From: Lentinula raphanica
Taxonomy: Eukaryota > Basidiomycota > Agaricomycetes > Agaricales > Omphalotaceae
Assembly (NCBI GenBank): GCA_027919835.1
Contig: JANVFP010000049.1
Span: 62,001-126,000, forward strand
Direction of reading: 5' to 3'
Length of the DNA: 64,000 nucleotides
The translations under genes and the position numbers were made by a program. Shown in pieces: positions 1-11,300 of this stretch. How positions within the stretch are numbered: position 1 is the first letter of the stretch; each line of letters starts with the position of its first letter. The notes below the pieces were generated by a model, which was not told where the DNA came from, ran no database searches, and saw only the letters and a list, made by a program, of their open reading frames with translations.

Positions 1-1
1 T

Positions 2-223
2 CTTCCAGTGCCGCCAGTGGTCGCACGCTCCAACCTTGCGAGGGCACCACTGCCTGCAGTTCAAGAACATGGAGAGAGGCTGAGTGTGCCAGCCTTCCGT
101 CATCAGGACAGCGGGTGGAGAGAACCAATGGTGAATAGACCGAGTGAAAATCAAGGGGAGATCGACGAGGGAAAGGTCGAAATGCCGTTGATAGAGCTCC
201 CTCCCAACTATACCACTTCTTAA
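2..223 (+). CDS. Possible 3' end of a gene entering from the left
   Basis: An open frame runs from the window edge to a TAA at 221-223, giving a 73-residue hydrophilic, Pro-rich tail that ends PPNYTTS. No domain is recognisable. It could be the last exon of a gene starting outside the window, or a chance frame. The following bases to 725 show no convincing coding on either strand. Confidence 0.25.
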   Translation, partial: LPVPPVVARSNLARAPLPAVQEHGERLSVPAFRHQDSGWREPMVNRPSENQGEIDEGKVEMPLIELPPNYTTS

Positions 224-725
224 CGTATTAACGTATCGTAGAGTGTTATTCCAAATTCGTTTATTTATCGCGCTGTTCTTTTGATGCTCCCGGACTGGCT
301 TTGGTAGTGGCAGTAGTTGGACGAGATCTACAAAAGGTTCAGTGGGCAACGTCAAGATTCTGCTTGCATGCAATGCCATGTTCCATCATCACTTGCCTCT
401 CCAAACTCCAATCCTGGATCCCGAAACCCCCGATCTACTTGTTCTCGCTCGATGCCTTGAATTGAGACAAATGATACGTACTGTACAGAGTAATTATACC
501 CCGAGTTTCTCGCACAATCCAGTCTTGCTTGTCGTTGTCAATGCGGCCACATTGTCGAAAAAAAGAGACGAGGTTAGAGACGAGCTTGGTGTAATGGGAG
601 AGGCTGGCATTAGACAGAGCAAATAATAGGTAGTGATACGACAAGAATGCAGTTCTCACACTGTATGTACATTGGTCACTAACATAGTCTTGAACGTTGA
701 GTACGTTGAGTCCCCACCGAAACAC
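224..725. other. Intergenic, nothing recognised
   Basis: Short open frames occur on both strands (342-626 plus, 435-725 minus), but none continues into a splice-supported model or resembles a known family. This is probably the 3' flank of the F-box gene that ends at 726. Confidence 0.5.
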
Positions 726-2264
726 TCAATAGTAATAAGTGCCAAGTGTTCCAACGACGTCCCGATCACCGTTGAGTACACGAAGCCATCCTTGGAGAAA
801 CCAGTGTCCGACGTAGCCAGGTACGACAAATTTGGTTCCCGAATCGTCGATGTGAACTAGATCCAGATTTCTGGCTTGTTTCGCCACGCGAGATGTAAAT
901 AGTATCAGCCGGCTTTCTGCACGAGCCAACGGTTCAATGAAAAGATCCGTCGAACCCTCTTGCGGAACCGGGTGAATGAAGCTCTCGTTTTCGGGTCTGA
1001 AGTAGAGCCGTTCATAAACATTTTTGAAGTAGATGATTCTGAGAGAGGGAAATCGTGCAAACACGGAAGCAAGGTCATCCTAAAAAGTCCAAAGATATCA
1101 GTAATGGGAGAGATTGCAGATGAGATTGACGCACAATATCATACGTTTGACTGTGTCTATCGAGATTGATAGTAAGGGCTTCGAGTTTGGGATATAAAGA
1201 GGCAACAAGGTCGAGAAATTCGATGAACACTTTACTGGCAGAAGTGATACTGAAGGCGAGTCCCATAACGCGCCAATCCTGAGACGATCGGCCATTAAAG
1301 GTATCTCTACGAAGACCAACTCGCCAAATCGCGAACGAGTGTTGGAGGTTTTGTCGTTGAGATTCCTCGACTAGAGGAGATAGGAAAGGAAATGTGTCCT
1401 GGTCAATCATGCCGAGGAGCCAGAGCTTGTTCAGCGTTGGTTGAGTCGACGAAACAAGAGACAGCCAGGAAAGTGAGCTGTATTCGGTGTACATGTAAAG
1501 CTCGATTTCCTTGAGTCCGGGAAGAGTATGGGATTGCAGACTGCGAATAAAGTTGGGTTCGAGCTTGAGGCGCCTTAATCTCATGCCCCGATCGAAGTAT
1601 GTTTTGACCCCAGGAAGGAAGGCCCGAATTGAGTCTATGCGACTAACGACCACTTTGGAGAGATCATGAGTGCCCATATCCGACAATTGCGAGACGTCAT
1701 AGATGCCCGTAAGTGCTTGAGGTATCCCATGAACCACAACTAAAGTGACAGTGGGGTGCGCAAGGATGATTTTTGGCAGATCATATTTTGATTCATCCCA
1801 ACAAGTTGGCAGCTGGACAATGGACAGCTGCTGGAGTTGAGGCGCGATTTGAGATATGATCTTTTCCTGGTTTCTACCAAAAATGCAGAATCCGTTTATA
1901 ACCAGAGTTCTGCGAGCATTGGTTCAGAAAGCGGACATAAAAGCAATGTTCATGAAACGTACTTTGTGAATTTTGCACAAAGCGCAAGATCCCTCTCCAG
2001 CCTTCTCACATCACTGACATTCCCGATCTGGATGTTGGCAAGAAGAAAGGGAAGACAAATTTGATGAAGCTGCGTACTGGCTACAGAGAGCGCAAGGAGT
2101 TCAGGTGAGGCATGCTTGAACAATGTTTTGGTGAGGGGACGAAAGCCCAGGTCTGTCGCCTCGTCATCGAGTTGGGGAGTATAGACAATATACTCTATGA
2201 TACAGTGAAATAGTTCGTTGGGCAATGGAAGAAACGATCGCATGGACTCCATGGAATTTGGCAA
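726..2264 (-). CDS. F-box/LRR-like protein
   Basis: Rebuilt as three exons, complement(726..1079, 1135..1909, 1963..2264), giving 476 residues. The introns are 53 and 55 nt with GTACGT and GTGCGT donors, and the phases match at both junctions. An F-box-like motif (LPNELFHCIIEYIV) lies near residues 14-27. It is followed by leucine-rich segments of the kind seen in the very large agaricomycete F-box family. F-box proteins recruit substrates to SCF ubiquitin ligases through Skp1, with the C-terminal repeats choosing the substrate. The target cannot be inferred. The start is the first ATG before the F-box. The gene is divergent from the PC-esterase gene at 2403, with only 138 bp between the start codons. 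Confidence 0.75.
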
Positions 2265-2402
2265 TGGCAGAAAAAATGGTTGAACTTGATCAAGTAACGA
2301 ACACTAAGCGCCCAGTCACGTTTTACGGAAATTGCGACAAGCGCCCGAAGCGCCCACGACAAACTCCATCATCCATCTCGCTGCTCCCAAGGTAGAACGA
2401 CG
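2265..2402. promoter_or_regulatory. Compact divergent promoter region
   Basis: 138 bp separate the start codons of the F-box gene (minus) and the PC-esterase gene (plus). It contains several copies of a short AAGCGCCC-like word (about 2307-2360). A related stretch lies before the decayed esterase copy at 6530-6580, so the upstream region was duplicated with the gene. No TATA element is assigned. Confidence 0.4.
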
Positions 2403-4084
2403 ATGGCGCTCTTTTTTCCTTCTTACGCGCCTCGAGCGCTTTGCACACGACTCTTAATCTTTGCTTCATGCTTGACGCTCCTTCTGTTTCTGTACACTCT
2501 ATCCTATTCATCCTCATCCTCATCATTCTCACTGTCATCATTGCGCTCCTCGTTCTCCTCGTCCTCATCTTCATCCTGGGACTCCTGGTCATCATCATCG
2601 ACGAACAACGAACCGTTTGACTCTAGCAAGTCATGTACACCTTCCGAGTACTCCTCCGGCCAATGGATGTACGCACCCAGGACGACGAATCGGAGTAGGC
2701 TTGAAGACCCGCGAAGAGACGCGTTGGAGTTTGCTGGGTTTCAAGGATGTGCAAGTAGCAGAGAGTTTCTGTGGCACCTCGCCAGTGATAACGAGGCGCA
2801 ATGGGATCGGTTTCCTCGAGTTAGTTCTTGGAAGTGGGATCTGTCGGAGACTTCGTGTGCTCAGACAGACCCGAGCTCTCAATCTGGATCTGGGATGCGG
2901 GGCTTGGAAGACGAAAAGAACAAGAGACAGTTCGTTACAGACCTTGTTCAAAAAGGCGGCTGGCTCGTCTTAGGTGACTCTATTACCGAGGGTCACTTTT
3001 TCTCAATATCATGCTTGCTATACCCTCACGTTGTCGCTACACCCGACTACGTTAAAAACCCTTACTTCGACCGAGCTTGGCCGCAAAACTTGTATCTCAA
3101 CCCCGACTCTCCACTCGTCACTGAAAACCAACTGTCATATCCCGCAGGATTCAACATGACAGAAACCCCACTCGTGACATTCCGCCGAATCGACCTTTTA
3201 TTATCCCTTGACGAGCTGAGAGACCTTCATCATCAAAAACACTCTGAACCAACAGACTTTACGCTCTTCTCAGAGGAAGCTATTTGGACCATGTCTCCTT
3301 CAGAATACATCTCTGACATCTTCCTCTCACCCTTACCCCAGGCGAACTATGCCAACCTCATTGTGAGCACTGCCGGACACTGGACCACGACCATGTTCGG
3401 TGGGTACTCGAACGAGACTGATAAAGAAGGAGTCCAGCACCACGGCGAAGGCATTGACGGGCTCATCGCGTTCTTCGGAGAAGCGATGGCGTACTGGGCA
3501 GATTTCGTTCAGGAAGCTCTTAACAATGATGAGAATGGAGTCGTGTTGGCTGACGGTACTCGTTCGAGGAGACAGGCAGTGGTCCGCGCGTACCTACCCG
3601 GACACGAGGATTGCCACGACCATCGAGAGCCTTGGAAGGAAATCGAGCCAATGAAGTGGAATTGGTATAATTGGGGGAGTATCTGGAAGTTCAATGAGGT
3701 TTTCGAGGTTCGTGCTTGTATTCCTTCGTGAATATGGTTCACTGATCGAGGTGAATAACGAAGACTCTTTTGACGGACTCGAAGTATCCCGACATTCATT
3801 TTCTCGCAATAGACAGACCGGCAAGGTTGAGGCCAGATGCGGTAAGTGTGACCGTCTTCTTGTGCATGCATTGAGCCCTTCGTTCCATCCTCTCTCTCAT
3901 TGCTTTTGTGTTTCGTGGATCTATGTTGCCCTTTCTTTATTGTGCATTTGCTAATTTCGATCATTCATAGCACGCCACCGGAGATTGTCTACACATTATG
4001 GCCGGCGCGGGTGTACTCGAGGGATGGACGGAGTACATATGGCACTATGTCACTTATCTCACCAGAGAAAGGAGGAAGATGTGA
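2403..4084 (+). CDS. PC-esterase-like type II membrane protein
   Basis: Three exons, 2403..3707, 3764..3841 and 3971..4084, encode 498 residues. The N-terminus has a hydrophobic anchor (about residues 12-35) followed by a serine-rich stem coded by repeated TCA/TCC codons. A GDSITEG motif (GDS at 191-193) and a C-terminal DxxH-type block (DCLH at 466-469, just after the last intron) are the signatures of the PC-esterase superfamily, which includes plant TBL/PMR5 polysaccharide O-acetyltransferases and Cas1-like proteins. The protein is likely Golgi or secretory and modifies glycans; the substrate is unknown. Exon 2 is only 78 nt. The frame across both introns is confirmed by conserved-looking text (PDIHFLAIDRP, then HATGDCLHIMAG). 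It is the intact member of a tandem pair; the second copy at 6598 is dead. Confidence 0.8.
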
Positions 4085-5158
4085 GAAATCGACGAGGATT
4101 CAAAACTACGTGACTTCGTAGAGCCTGAGTGGAGGTGTAAGAAACGAGAGGGAACCGATACTCTTTGAATCGAAGGGATCAATGCCGATGCACAGACTTT
4201 GGACATGGTGGATGTACGATAAGCTGTTCGAAGAACTTCGAACGATGGACGATAATGGATAATGGTATACATATTCCTATCATTCTACTGACTGCTATTA
4301 GTATACTCCGATGAGAGAACAAGAGAAGGAGGAAACCATGAGAACCTTGGATAAGGGTGTGTAAGTAGGATGCGGAAGAAAGTTGGTCAATGGGTACAAG
4401 GTTGAACGCGAAATCGACGAGCAAGAACAAGAGGGACGATGGAACGTATGAGTCCCAACTTGAACCAGCCCCTACGCGGTCTTTTCAAGTTTTGCAATCA
4501 ACAATGCCGTGCACGCTGAATTTTCCATCTATTAATAGATGCCATGGTACCTCCAAAGGTTCATCGACATCTTTGATTGGACGCTACACTAAATTCATTC
4601 TTGTACAGAGCAACAACTTCCTGAAGAGTACTAATAGGAGAGAGTTTATCCTCACAGGCGAGCTACCACGCCGTATTTCGCCGTCGAGGCGATACTTTGT
4701 CCTGTCGCCACGCCGTGGTTTCCCTGACTCCGACGACCATTCACGCGCACAAACCACAAAGGCAGTTCTGATGCCAGGGAAGACCTAGGAAGACTCGCAA
4801 CGCATGTATGATGTGCAGCGGCCAGGCTCCAGCCTTGTGCAGCATCTTTGTTCGAAGAATTCCCCCGTCGGAGCGACGCTGATCAGAGATATGTAGCTCC
4901 AAAAACTTCAAGGGCCCAATGGCAAATATCCCTTAGAACACGTATACACCTGTATACACACGCACTTCGCTTTCTTCCTCTCTTCTTGCTCTTAACCACT
5001 TACAACTTACTCATACCATCTTCAACTACTTCAAGACCAAGTCCACTGGCCAGGTTTGTGTGTTCTGACTAGACACGATATTCATTTTGCTGATGACTTC
5101 GCGATTCATGGTATAGGTTCAGTCGCTTCAGGCTGTCTCGATCCTGATCGTTCGAAAT
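4085..5158. repeat. Intergenic spacer of duplication unit 1
   Basis: No gene is seen. The spacer is recognisably similar to 7407-8429, including a shared stretch around TTGTACAGAGCAA (4600) and ATGTACAGAGCAA (7898) and similar sequence just before the secreted-protein genes. It therefore belongs to the same tandem duplication as the flanking genes. Confidence 0.6.
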
Positions 5159-6346
5159 ATGCTACATTTCGTTTTGAGGTCGTTTTCCTCGCGCGCACTC
5201 TCCATCCTTCTCCTTGTTGTATGCTTGCTCAGAGTTGCTGCAATGGATCCATCACCACATTGGGATGGTACCATGACTCTGGACCCATCTAATCCCCCTC
5301 GAGTCGGTGAGAATCTCTAGCGATTACAGGTCACTGAGGTCGACCCTTCAGCATGCACTAATGATTCGAATGGCAGATATTCACCTAGGTGAACACTACA
5401 AGCAATCCGGAGAGCACATAGTACTGCTCCATTTCAACCCGGACCATGGATATTTTCCTCCGCTTAGGGGAGATGTTCCCATGAACCAGATATCGTGGAC
5501 GCTCTTAGGCTTTGTTCAATTTCCATCCGTTGGACACGTCATATATGCTTTAGAACAAGCTAAAAAGCATGCAGATAAAGAATATCAGCATTTTTCACCT
5601 TCAAACGACATGAATAAATGGTGGTATCCGACCGACATGATGTGGATCCTGCACCAACACTATTGGATTGATCCTTCAACAATGAACAGATTTGAAGACA
5701 GGCTGCCAAAGTCATTCATGGCAAGACGTTTGATCAGGGGAACAGGTAAGAGATCTACTGCAGAAACCATATCTCTCTCACTTATGAGCGGTCAGAGCTT
5801 AGTGCAGTCGCGTGTTACTCCGAGGACAAAAACGACCTCAATCGCGTTTCCACAGCCGAGGAAGCTTATCTATGGCTTGGTGACCTGCTTATGGCACCTT
5901 CTCATGAATATCATGTACCTCGTTCGGGATCGCTGTCAGTTCCCGCTCACGGAGTTGGCTGCACTGATTTCTCCATTGGTACAATCCAGAATGAGATCAA
6001 TATTGACCAAGTGCGAGCGTATATCGCTTCCTATTCGACTCCCGGATTCAATGGTGTGCACGGCTCAGACATGGAGAAGTGGGGGATGAAAGTGGAGGAA
6101 TGGCGGAAGGAGGTTGAATCGGGCGGTCACCATCGAAGTACTCCAGAGGCTAGCCCATGGGATGCCCTCGAAAATTTGAAGTATGTCGATGATCTCATAT
6201 TCGCCCTCCACACATTTGGGTTTGGGGCTATATCGGAAGCGGAACTGGACTGCTGGGTTAAAATACGTTCACCACTCGTGGGGACCCTTGTCAAGCGAAT
6301 CGAAAGAGAACGTGCTTCAAAGCTGGTGCCATCCACGTCTCACTAG
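5159..6346 (+). CDS. Secreted protein of unknown family, copy A
   Basis: Three exons, 5159..5306, 5377..5745 and 5796..6346, encode 355 residues. Residues 1-28 form a clear signal peptide (Arg-containing start, hydrophobic core ILLLVVCLL, then AA). The mature protein is rich in aromatic residues and His, and shares with copy B (8430) the blocks INIDQVRAYI, W(W)Y..xxMWxLH and a C-terminal GAISxAELDxWV. I do not recognise a family. The chosen start is the ATG that gives the signal peptide. Both copies place it identically and keep the same 70/68-nt and 50/47-nt introns. A CACTAAT branch-point-like word precedes the first acceptor. Being secreted, duplicated and diverged, it could be a secreted effector or a cell-wall/extracellular enzyme; no catalytic motif is visible. 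Confidence 0.75.
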
Positions 6347-6597
6347 TCGTATGTCGGCCAGTTCCTTTGCCCTATTTGTCCGGTGCCAATTCTATCATCG
6401 CCCTCCATCCCTCGCTGCCTATTTATATTATTCTCTATCAATGTTCCTTGATCCACTGATAATCGATTAATCCCTGTCGAAGGGATTATGTACGGGTAGA
6501 CTCAGAGTTTGAGATGGGAAAAAAGACTAAGCGCCGAGCCATGTTTCACGACAAGCGCCCAATCGGCAAAACTCGCTACTCGCAAGGCAATACGACA
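6347..6597. other. Short spacer between duplication units
   Basis: No gene is seen. The right half (from about 6520) matches the upstream region of the intact PC-esterase gene, so the unit boundary lies near 6510. Confidence 0.5.
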
Positions 6598-7406
6598 ATG
6601 GTGCTTGTCTTCCCTTCCTACATGTCTCAAGCTCTCTCTTCGCGCATAACCTCCGATCTCTGCTTCGTGGTCCTTTGTCTCTGGATACTCTATCCCATTC
6701 ATCCTCGTCAACATTCTCACTGTCATCGTCGCGATCCTCGTTTTCCTCGTCCTCATCTTCATCCTGGGACTTCTAGTCATTATGCTCAAGGGAAGGGTCT
6801 GCCAGCATCAGAGAACCTCTGTAGTACTTCATTAACTGATAATGAGGCACAATCGGATGAATGGTGTCCTGTTGGCTAACAGTAGTCGTTCGAGGAGACA
6901 AGCACTATTTCACGCGTGTCTACCTCCACACAATGATTGTCACTGCCATCGAGAGTCTTTCCGAAGATCGAACCGATGAAATGGTATCGGTATAATTGGA
7001 GTGATATCTTGAAACTCAACGAGCTTTCAAAGTATGTGCTCGTATTTCTTTCCTGAATATGGCTCACTCACCGAGATCAATAATGAAGACTCTTTCGACG
7101 GACACGAGATAATCAGGCATTCGTCTTTTGCAATAGACAGACGAGCGAGGTTGAGACCAGATGCGGTAAGTGCTCCCATTTCTCCTGCGCTCAATGCTCA
7201 TGAAGTCCCTCATTGTATGCTCTTCTTCAGTGCTTCGTGGATATATATCACCCTCTCTTGCTTGTTCACTAGCACTGAGAAACAATGTCTCTAATTTTGC
7301 TGGTTCACAGCACGCCCTTGGATACTGTCTACATATCATAGCCGGCGTGGGCATACTCAAGGTATGGACGGAGTATATCTGGCACTATGTCATTTATCTC
7401 GTTTGA
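6598..7406 (+). pseudogene. Decayed PC-esterase copy with catalytic block deleted
   Basis: The first ATG context, the hydrophobic anchor coding region, the Ser-rich stem and the last two exons are recognisable beside the gene at 2403. The sequence jumps directly from the equivalent of about 2790 to about 3531, losing some 740 bp that include the GDSITEG motif. Frames are broken afterwards. The GTAAGTG donor after exon 2 and the final exon (from 7311, with GYCLHIIAGVG-like coding) survive, which shows descent from the intact gene. No functional esterase can be made from it. Confidence 0.8.
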
Positions 7407-8429
7407 GAATAGAGGAAGATGTGCAGACCCAAAACGAGATGACTCTGTAAAACCTGAGTAGAGGTGTTCGCGGCGAGAGGGACTCGTTTAATTGAGGGAA
7501 ATCGATACACAGACTGTGGACACTGGACATGGTGGATGTATGATGTTCTGCCAAAGGATGGACGAAGTTGAACGATGATATACTGCTGTCGTTCACTTGA
7601 TCACTATACTCCGATAAGAGAACGGCAGACGCAGGAAACGATGAGAGATATATTGGATAACGGCGTGTAAGTAGGATGCAGAGGAAAGTTGGTGAATAAT
7701 CAGGTACCTATGGATACACAGTTGAGGACGAATACAACGAGCACGAACAAGAGAGTATCCGAACGCAGTGTTATCAACTTGTTCCGGCAATCAAGAGTGC
7801 TGTACACCTCTATACTTTCACCAATGAACTGACGCTGAGTCGTTACCTCCAAAGGTTCATTCACATATTTGATCAGACCTTACACTCAATCCATCCATGT
7901 ACAGAGCAATGACTTCCTGAAGAGTAGGAGGGAGTTCATACACTCACAGGCTAGCCACCACCGTCTATATCTCGCCATCGGGCACCGGAGTGACGCTTTG
8001 TCTAGAAACTTCCTGGAGAGATGGCTAGAGTTGGTCACCACGCCGTATCTTCCCTGACTCCGACGACGAAGGCGGTTCAAATGCCAAGGAAGACTCGCAA
8101 GGACTCGCAATGCATACTTATGCAACTTGGATTGTCTCGCCGTCGGACCGACGCTGTGTCGGTCTTAAGATAGCTACATAGAAAAAAGGGCCAAATGGCA
8201 AATATCCCTTAGGACACGTCTACACACGCATTCGCTTTCTTGCCCTTTCCTTGCTCTTCTCCTCTTACAACCTTGAGCCCGCTCACGCCATCTTCGGCCA
8301 CTTGAAGACCAAGTTCATCCACCGGCCAGGTTTCGTGTGTTCTGACTATTCGTGATATTCATTTTGCTGATTTGAGCAATCGATCGTATAGGTTCAATCG
8401 CTTCAGTCTGCTGTCTCAACTCTCGAATC
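7407..8429. repeat. Intergenic spacer of duplication unit 2
   Basis: Counterpart of 4085-5158 with many small indels. No gene is seen. Confidence 0.55.
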
Positions 8430-9621
8430 ATGCTACATTTCGCCTTGTCCTTATTTTCCCCGCGGGGACTCTCCATCCTTCTTCTCGCTGTATGCTTGCT
8501 CAGAGTACCGGCAATGGATCAACCGCCAGACTCGGGTGGTACAAGGGCTGTGGGCTTATCTGATTCCGTAACGAGTACCACAATCGGTGAGAATATCTAA
8601 CACTAACAGGCTACTGAGGCCGACCCTTGAGCATGCACTGACGATTCGAGCCAGTTATATTCTTCGGTGAACACTACTCCAAGCAAGGAGTCCACACAGT
8701 TCTGCTCCGTTTCCTGGGACGTGAAGATTTTCCTCCGCTTCCGGCAAATGTTGACGTGCAGGAGTTATCCTGGTCGCGCATAGGCTCGGCTCATTTTCAT
8801 TTCGGTGAACACGTAGTTGATGAGGCTTTTGGACAAGCTAAGGAGCTTGCGGGAAACGGTTATCAGCCTCATCTGCCATTTTCAGACGACATGAAGCAAT
8901 GGTGGTACCTGTACAACATTATGTGGCTCCTGCATGAATACCATTCGATCTCTTCCGAAACAATGAAGGGATGGGAAGGCAGGCTGCCAGAGTCATTCAA
9001 GACGAGAACTTTGACCAAGGGAACAGGTAAGAGATATGCTACAGAGACCATGCACTAGCTTACGGGAGGTTAGAGATTAGCATAGTCGTGTCTTACTCGT
9101 ATTCAAACAAGAAATATCCAGCCGAGCAAGTGCATCTGTGGCTCGATAACCTGCTCATCTCCCCTAGTCAGGAAAGTTTTGTTCCACGTACGGGATCCGT
9201 GCCAAATCCCACTTCCCGGTCAGCTGGCTCCAAAGATTTCCCAATTGGTAAAAGCTCCAACAATATCAATATTGACCAAGTGCGAGCGTATATCAAGGCT
9301 TGTTCGACTAGCGGATTCCATGGTGAGGATGAAGATGTAGAGAAGTGGAAAAATAGTGTTGCCAAATGGGAGCAGATGGATGCAGAGGCTTTAGAACGGT
9401 ATAAAAAAGCTACAGGGCGGGCGAAGGAACCGAGGACTTTCTCGGTTGCCCTCCAATTTTGGAAGAATATCGATGACTGGATGTATGCCCTCTACGCACT
9501 GGGGGCTATATCAAAAGCGGAACTGGATGTCTGGGTCCAACTACGGTCAGAAATGGTGACAAAACTTGTCATGACGATCGAAAATAAGGTGAACCAACGC
9601 GCTTGGCAATCGTCTCACTAG
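8430..9621 (+). CDS. Secreted protein of unknown family, copy B
   Basis: Exons 8430..8586, 8655..9026 and 9074..9621 encode 358 residues with intact frame. The signal peptide (residues 1-28) is almost the same as in copy A, while the segment just after it is strongly diverged. Shared blocks include INIDQVRAYI and the C-terminal AISKAELDVWV. Copy B has acquired a lysine- and glutamate-rich stretch before the C-terminus. Its retention as an open frame, while the neighbouring esterase copy decayed, argues that it is functional. The function is unknown. The two copies form a paralogous pair within one tandem duplication. Confidence 0.75.
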
Positions 9622-10036
9622 CACTAGTCATATCACAGCCGTTCACGTATCTCCCCGATGTCCACTCCATCCGCCTCGCTGCCTACCTATCCCACTTTCT
9701 ATTTATTTACCTTGTGTTCACTGCTAGGTTCTTTGGCGCTTCTCTGTACATATACATACCCATGGTCCTCGTTCTACATGTTCTATTTATCTACAACTGC
9801 TTGCGTATTGTTGCGATTGTTTCCATCCCTTCCTTTGATACATGTACATTTCCTGTCGTGTTTTTTATACCGTTGACGCATTGCTTGATCGATTGTTCAC
9901 TCTACATATATGCTTTTATTTATCAGCACATGTGGTCCTACTCTTTCAACCACTATGATATTTATGAACATTGTGCATTCGCTGCGTAGTACAAGAAGAA
10001 ACTTGTGATTCTTGTTTTCTCGCCAGTAAATTTAAA
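9622..10036. other. Intergenic between convergent genes
   Basis: T- and C-rich downstream sequence of the secreted-protein gene, meeting the 3' end of the membrane-protein gene. A long frame here (9603-9989) encodes only low-complexity hydrophobic sequence and is judged non-coding. Confidence 0.5.
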
Positions 10037-11300
10037 TCATTCAGTAGGTGCTTGATCCTCGATCAAAGCCTCCGTTTCACTTGAGATCAAGTGCGAATTC
10101 TGAGCCACATTCCAGCTTCCTCCAACACTACGGAAGGTCGGAGGATTCGCAGCTCCTGCAACCTCCGATGTCCCTAGGCCCGAGATGAAACTTGTCTTGC
10201 TAGCCGCTTTTTGAACATTGATCATCATACGGGTCGTCAGAATCCCGACTGCGGCATGGAACGGTCTGCAGAGAGAAGGAATATCTAAGCGGAAGGTCCA
10301 AGATGCTGGATCATGATGGAAGAACTTACCCATAGCTGAACCAAGGTATATGTGTGACTCCCTAGAAATCGATATAACCGACATGGAATCGAAAGTACAT
10401 CATAAAAATACCAGCAATGGATCACGAAACACTCACGACGACCATCAGATTGTTGAAGACCAGAATGCATGCAACACTAGAGGAGTATCCTGGTCACCAG
10501 CGGGACGACATCATAGAAGAGCCACCATCATACCCAAAGAAGTAGACCAGGTTGTCCCGCAGCAGGAGGGTACTCAACGAGATTCGACTGCCCTTCCTCA
10601 ACTGGGACGCATTGGTTTGAATCGTCTTGCATAGTGCATACCCGAATAAGATGCCTTCGTAGATAGTCGCTTGATCGAACAATCATGTGAGATGAGCATC
10701 CAGAGAGCATAAACGTCAGTCTTACCGGGGACCCACTGTGCCCATTCGATGCCCGTATGGATGGAAGGACACCCTGGAAGAGGTAAAGTGATCGCAGTAG
10801 CAATCACCGCCCGCCGCCGTTGCGCATTATGGACCAACACGAATAGGTAGCCTGCGATAGAGCCCAGAAACAGCACAAAATTGAAGATCGCCACCTAGAA
10901 TACGGGTACTCAGTGAGCATCGACGCATACCAGAAATATCATTTCTTGTGTTCACTTGCCTTCTTCGAGCAATGATACAAAGCATAAACCCTCAACTGCA
11001 TGATGATCTCCACAGACCACAGGCTGATCGCGCCTACTACCCTGATAATCGAATCCATTGCCACACACAAGTTGTCCGAGGTTATGCCTGGAAGCGCGAA
11101 CACATGTATCTGGACTACGTCGAATAAGAGGAGGGCGATCGTGTAGTAGCGTATCTAGTAGAACGAGCTCGTGAGTGGCGTTCTGGCAATCATGTCGAAG
11201 CATTGATTGCAATCGCACCCAAAGAAACATGAACTTTGAGAGATTGAACTTCTGTGTCTGATGTGAAGGCGTGTAGGTTCTTTTCTTTGGAGAGATTCAT
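10037..11300 (-). CDS. DUF6533-like multi-span membrane protein
   Basis: Seven exons, complement(10037..10265, 10330..10361, 10437..10476, 10534..10669, 10726..10894, 10960..11154, 11235..11300), encode 288 residues with matching phase at every junction. Hydrophobic helices alternate with short loops: IRYYTIALLLFDVV, a segment ending in MQLRVYALY, VAIFNFVLFLGS, YFFGVACILVF, and a final helix before ILTTRMMINVQKA. This pattern resembles the DUF6533 family of agaricomycete integral membrane proteins, whose role is unknown. Two exons are very short (32 and 40 nt). The intron at 10895-10959 starts GCAAGT rather than GT. The first exon (start at 11300) rests on a weak GTTCAT donor and is the least certain part; the helices after it are firm. 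Confidence 0.7.

Larger units (their letters stand above)
2290..9621 (+). repeat. Tandem segmental duplication of two genes
   Basis: Unit 1 (about 2290-6346) holds the PC-esterase gene and a secreted-protein gene. Unit 2 (about 6510-9621) repeats the same order and orientation. The offset between matching positions falls from about 4.2 kb at the left to about 3.3 kb at the right, because unit 2 lost about 0.74 kb inside the esterase gene. The exon/intron layout of the secreted-protein gene is the same in both units. Confidence 0.8.

Noticed and set aside
435..725. 96-codon minus-strand frame downstream of the F-box gene
   Set aside because: It begins after the F-box stop codon, has no recognised domain and is probably 3' flank.
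9603..9989. 128-codon plus-strand frame after the secreted-protein gene
   Set aside because: It overlaps the end of the real gene in another frame, encodes low-complexity hydrophobic sequence and lies in typical 3' sequence.
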